From Levilactobacillus suantsaiihabitans (lineage in GTDB: Bacteria; Bacillota; Bacilli; Lactobacillales; Lactobacillaceae), in the NCBI RefSeq assembly GCF_004745505.1, contig NZ_RKLX01000011.1, positions 1-64,000 on the forward strand: DNA of 64,000 nucleotides. The letters run 5' to 3'. The position numbers were made by a program, and so were the translations under genes. Below are positions 61,521 to 64,000 of this stretch, piece by piece (positions within the stretch are counted from its first letter, which is position 1; each line of letters starts with the position of its first letter). The notes under the pieces are model-generated. The model made no database searches. It was not told the DNA's origin and saw only the letters and a program-made list of their open reading frames with translations.

Positions 61521-62888
61521 TTACTTCTTTACCAACACCGTCACGGATTCTACATGCGGCGTCTGGGGGAACTGGTCAACGGGTTGGATTGGGCCATCGA
61601 TGGCGTAGCCGAGTTCTTGGAACCGGGCCACATCACGCACCAGCGTTGCTGGGTTACAGCTGACGTAGACGACCTTCTTCGGCCCCATCTTGGCGGTGGA
61701 GTCAATCAGGCTTTCGGCCAGGCCCTTGCGTGGTGGGTCCACCACCACAACGTCGGGCTTGATGCCGGCTTCTTGCCACTTGGCCATTTGGTCTTCGGCC
61801 TTGTCCACGGCAAATTCAACGTTGGCTAAATGGTTCTTTTGCGCGTTGACCTTGGCGTCTTCGATGGCTTCGGGCACGATATCGACCCCGTAGACGCGCT
61901 TGGCGTGCTTGGCTAAGGCCAGCGAGATCGTCCCGATCCCACAGTAGGCATCGATCACGGTCTCTTGACCGGTCAGGCCGGCCTTGTCGATGGCCATTTG
62001 GTACAGCTTTTCGGTCTGTTGCGGGTTGACCTGGTAGAAGGACCGCGCCGAAATGGCAAAGGTCAGCCCCATCAGGGTGTCTTCAATCGTGGGCTTGCCG
62101 TACAACGTCCGGGTCACGTTACCCATGATGACGTTGGTCTTCTTCGCATTGACGTTTAAGACGATGCTCGTGACCTCTGGCAGGGCTTTGTGGATCTGGT
62201 CGACCAATTGGTCCTGACTTGGCAACTTCTGCTGACGGCTGATTAAAACGACCATCATTTCGTGGCTATAGTACCCGCGTCGAACCATGATGTTGCGGAT
62301 AACACCCTTGTCACTAATTTCGTTGTAAGCCGGAATTTCAAATTGGCGCAGTAAGTCGCGAACCTTCACGATGGCGTCATCGATGGCGGGATCTTGAATG
62401 TAGAAGTCCGTCAAAGGAATCAATTCGTGACTGTGTTGGCGGTAAAAACCGGTCTCCAACTTGCCCTTGATCATCCGCACAGGCACCTGAGCCTTGTTAC
62501 GGTATTGCGTCGGGTTGGCCATCCCCAGGGTTGGGGCGACGTCAACGTCTTGGTGCGCCTTACTGAACAGCTCTTCAATCTGGTGTTGCTTAAATTTCAA
62601 TTGGGCCGGGTACGCCAGGTGTTGTAAGGGCGCAATTCCCGTTTGCCGATAGGTCTTGTCCACGTCCTTGACCCGGTCGGGCGATTCGCTTTGCCAAGCA
62701 ATGGCGCGGGCAAAGCCGTAGTGGCTCTGAACCTTGGTCACTTGGATGGTGATGTCTTCACCTGGCAAGGCATTTTCGATGAACAACGGGAAGTCATCCA
62801 CCTTGGCCACGCCCATCCCCTGATACGTCAGGTCGGTGATGGTCACGTCTAGCCGTTCGTTTTTACTGACTGGTGCTTTTGTTTTCAT
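61521..62888 (-). CDS. rlmD: 23S rRNA (uracil-C5)-methyltransferase RlmD family
   Basis: A SAM-dependent methyltransferase of the RlmD/TrmA family, expected to make m5U in 23S rRNA. The 455-residue protein has an N-terminal TRAM RNA-binding domain (about 10-70). The SAM site is VIDAYCGIGTISLALAKHA and the catalytic cysteine is in YVSCNPATLVRDVARF. The iron-sulfur cysteine cluster of E. coli RlmD is not apparent. Lactobacilli often have two paralogues of this family, so the exact target base is uncertain. Confidence 0.9.
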   Translation of the reverse strand: MKTKAPVSKNERLDVTITDLTYQGMGVAKVDDFPLFIENALPGEDITIQVTKVQSHYGFARAIAWQSESPDRVKDVDKTYRQTGIAPLQHLAYPAQLKFKQHQIEELFSKAHQDVDVAPTLGMANPTQYRNKAQVPVRMIKGKLETGFYRQHSHELIPLTDFYIQDPAIDDAIVKVRDLLRQFEIPAYNEISDKGVIRNIMVRRGYYSHEMMVVLISRQQKLPSQDQLVDQIHKALPEVTSIVLNVNAKKTNVIMGNVTRTLYGKPTIEDTLMGLTFAISARSFYQVNPQQTEKLYQMAIDKAGLTGQETVIDAYCGIGTISLALAKHAKRVYGVDIVPEAIEDAKVNAQKNHLANVEFAVDKAEDQMAKWQEAGIKPDVVVVDPPRKGLAESLIDSTAKMGPKKVVYVSCNPATLVRDVARFQELGYAIDGPIQPVDQFPQTPHVESVTVLVKK

Positions 62889-62911
62889 AATAACCTCAAT
62901 TTCCTTAATCA

Positions 62912-62957
62912 GAAAGGGACTTTGCTGCTCATTCGTCGCGCAAAATCCCTTTCAGTA
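62912..62957 (-). other. Hairpin between dagK and rlmD
   Basis: GAAAGGGA and TCCCTTTC pair, extended by TTTGC/GCAAA, without a T-run. It could be a processing site or a weak terminator between two tandem genes. Confidence 0.45.
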
Positions 62958-62973
62958 ACTATCTATAAGCCGT

Positions 62974-63990
62974 TTAGTCTTCGGACGGTTCGTCCGCGTC
63001 CTCCGGTAAACTTTCCACTTGCTTCACGAAGTTTTGCTCCGCGGCCAGCAGTTCTGGCGATTCGCTGGTGACGGCCGCATCCGGAATATCATCCAGATTG
63101 GCGTACATCTCAATGTGTTGCCGCAGGTTGCGGAACTTCATTGGTGCATCCCCACCGTACTCGCCGTCCAGGTTGATCATCATGCGATCTTCCACCGGCC
63201 GGGCGACCACCTTGCTGGTCTTTTCGTAAATGATGTGGGGGTCGTTGATGTGCTTGCCCCCGTTCAAGACCAGGCCCATCAGCCGCAAGATTTCCGGCAT
63301 GCTGGCGGTCTTGACGATGATCATGGTGAACTTGCCGTCGTCTAGCGCCGCATCGGGAACGATCTGTTCAAAGCCCCCGATGGAGTTGGTCAGCGCCAAC
63401 AAGAACATCGACGCCTTCCCCCGGAAATGCCCACCGTCGTAGGTCAGGTCCATGTCGATTGGCTTGATGCGGGGCAACAGTTCAGCGCCCTTCATCAGGT
63501 AAGCCAAGTAACCAAAAATGGATTTCAAGTTAGACGGCACGTCATAAGTCAGTTCCGTCAACAGGCCTCCACCCGCGATATTGATAAAGTAGGTATCGCC
63601 AGCTTGGCCAATATCCATCTTAATCGTCTGGTCCTTTAACACGACCTTGGCCGCCGCCAACGGGTCTTCACGCGGAATGTGCAAGGCCCGGGCATAGTCA
63701 TTCGTGGTACCGGCAGGAATAATGGCCATCTTGGGACGGTGAGGCAAGCCAGCGATTCCGTTGACGACTTGGTTAATGGTCCCGTCGCCTCCGGCCGCCA
63801 CGACCAACTCAAAGCCGGCCTTGGCCGCCCGAGTCGCTTCGTCGCGCGCTGAATTTGGTGCCGCAGTGGTCGCAAAGGCACTGGTCTCGTACCCCGCTTG
63901 CTCGAACACTGCTAAAATATCGATTAGGTCTTTCTTCAACGCCTCGCGTCCTGAAGTCGGATTGTAAATGACCCGTGCCCGTTTACGCAT
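62974..63990 (-). CDS. dagK: Diacylglycerol kinase (DagK family lipid kinase)
   Basis: Returns diacylglycerol, released during lipoteichoic acid synthesis, to phosphatidic acid. The 338-residue soluble kinase has the start RARVIYNPTSGRE, the nucleotide-binding VVAAGGDGTINQVVNG, and IPAGTTNDYARAL. The last 30 residues are acidic and variable. The start lies ten bases from the window edge (GAGGCACAGC precedes the ATG), so its upstream context is not visible. Confidence 0.95.
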   Translation of the reverse strand: MRKRARVIYNPTSGREALKKDLIDILAVFEQAGYETSAFATTAAPNSARDEATRAAKAGFELVVAAGGDGTINQVVNGIAGLPHRPKMAIIPAGTTNDYARALHIPREDPLAAAKVVLKDQTIKMDIGQAGDTYFINIAGGGLLTELTYDVPSNLKSIFGYLAYLMKGAELLPRIKPIDMDLTYDGGHFRGKASMFLLALTNSIGGFEQIVPDAALDDGKFTMIIVKTASMPEILRLMGLVLNGGKHINDPHIIYEKTSKVVARPVEDRMMINLDGEYGGDAPMKFRNLRQHIEMYANLDDIPDAAVTSESPELLAAEQNFVKQVESLPEDADEPSED

Positions 63991-64000
63991 GCTGTGCCTC

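Overview
This 64 kb window looks like chromosome from a moderately GC-rich member of the Lactobacillaceae, probably the Levilactobacillus brevis group. That placement is inferred from gene content: HPr/Enzyme I, ClpE with a CtsR box, TagD/TagF teichoic acid genes, a WxL surface protein, a DUF5776-like wall repeat, gluconate genes and a deo operon. No rRNA, prophage, transposase or CRISPR array is visible. One tRNA gene, tRNA-Arg(CCU), is present.

Layout. 1-7.2 kb: ptsHI, a small conserved ORF, heat-shock clpE, and a MucBP/SH3-like protein without a signal peptide. 7.2-13.4 kb: P-type ATPase, C69 dipeptidase, NADH oxidase. 13.7-18.1 kb: WxL/lectin-like surface protein, a broken deacetylase gene, and a divergent tetR/NAD(P)-binding protein pair over a perfect inverted-repeat operator. 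18.8-27.2 kb: prfC, a small membrane protein, teichoic acid genes (tagF, an unknown partner, tagD), an AI-2E family exporter and a DUF402 phosphatase. 27.5-36.1 kb: OmdA-like protein, serine hydrolase, recX, flavodoxin, YihY, NERD protein, mnaA, and a family 2 glycosyltransferase. 36.6-49.3 kb: two GntP permeases flank a stress protein, the tRNA, a DEAD-box helicase, an oxidoreductase, a GH25-like pseudoenzyme, and an rpiR/gnd/gntK/gntP gluconate cluster. 49.6-64 kb: amino-acid permease, gshA, deoC-deoB-deoD-deoR-pdp, a secreted SH3-like protein, a divergent pair of small XRE regulators, rlmD and dagK.

The gluconate genes form one pathway: GntP import, GntK phosphorylation and Gnd decarboxylation into pentose phosphate, with the RpiR regulator divergent from gnd. 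The deo operon converts deoxynucleosides to deoxyribose-5-phosphate and then acetaldehyde plus glyceraldehyde-3-phosphate. It has a DeoR-type operator and a consensus cre site upstream.

The most unusual content is between the genes. At least two families of roughly 190-197 bp, highly structured, non-coding repeats (called A and B here) occur about ten times each, as full, truncated, nested or hybrid copies. Three full A copies are exactly 191 bp. Each can fold into an 18-bp outer stem closing three hairpins, and stem sequences differ between copies with pairing preserved by compensatory changes. Most copies start 10-35 bp after a stop codon, and in two cases the stop codon lies inside an outer arm. 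No encoded mobility protein is visible. Whether these are MITE-like elements, structured 3' RNA elements or both cannot be settled from this window.
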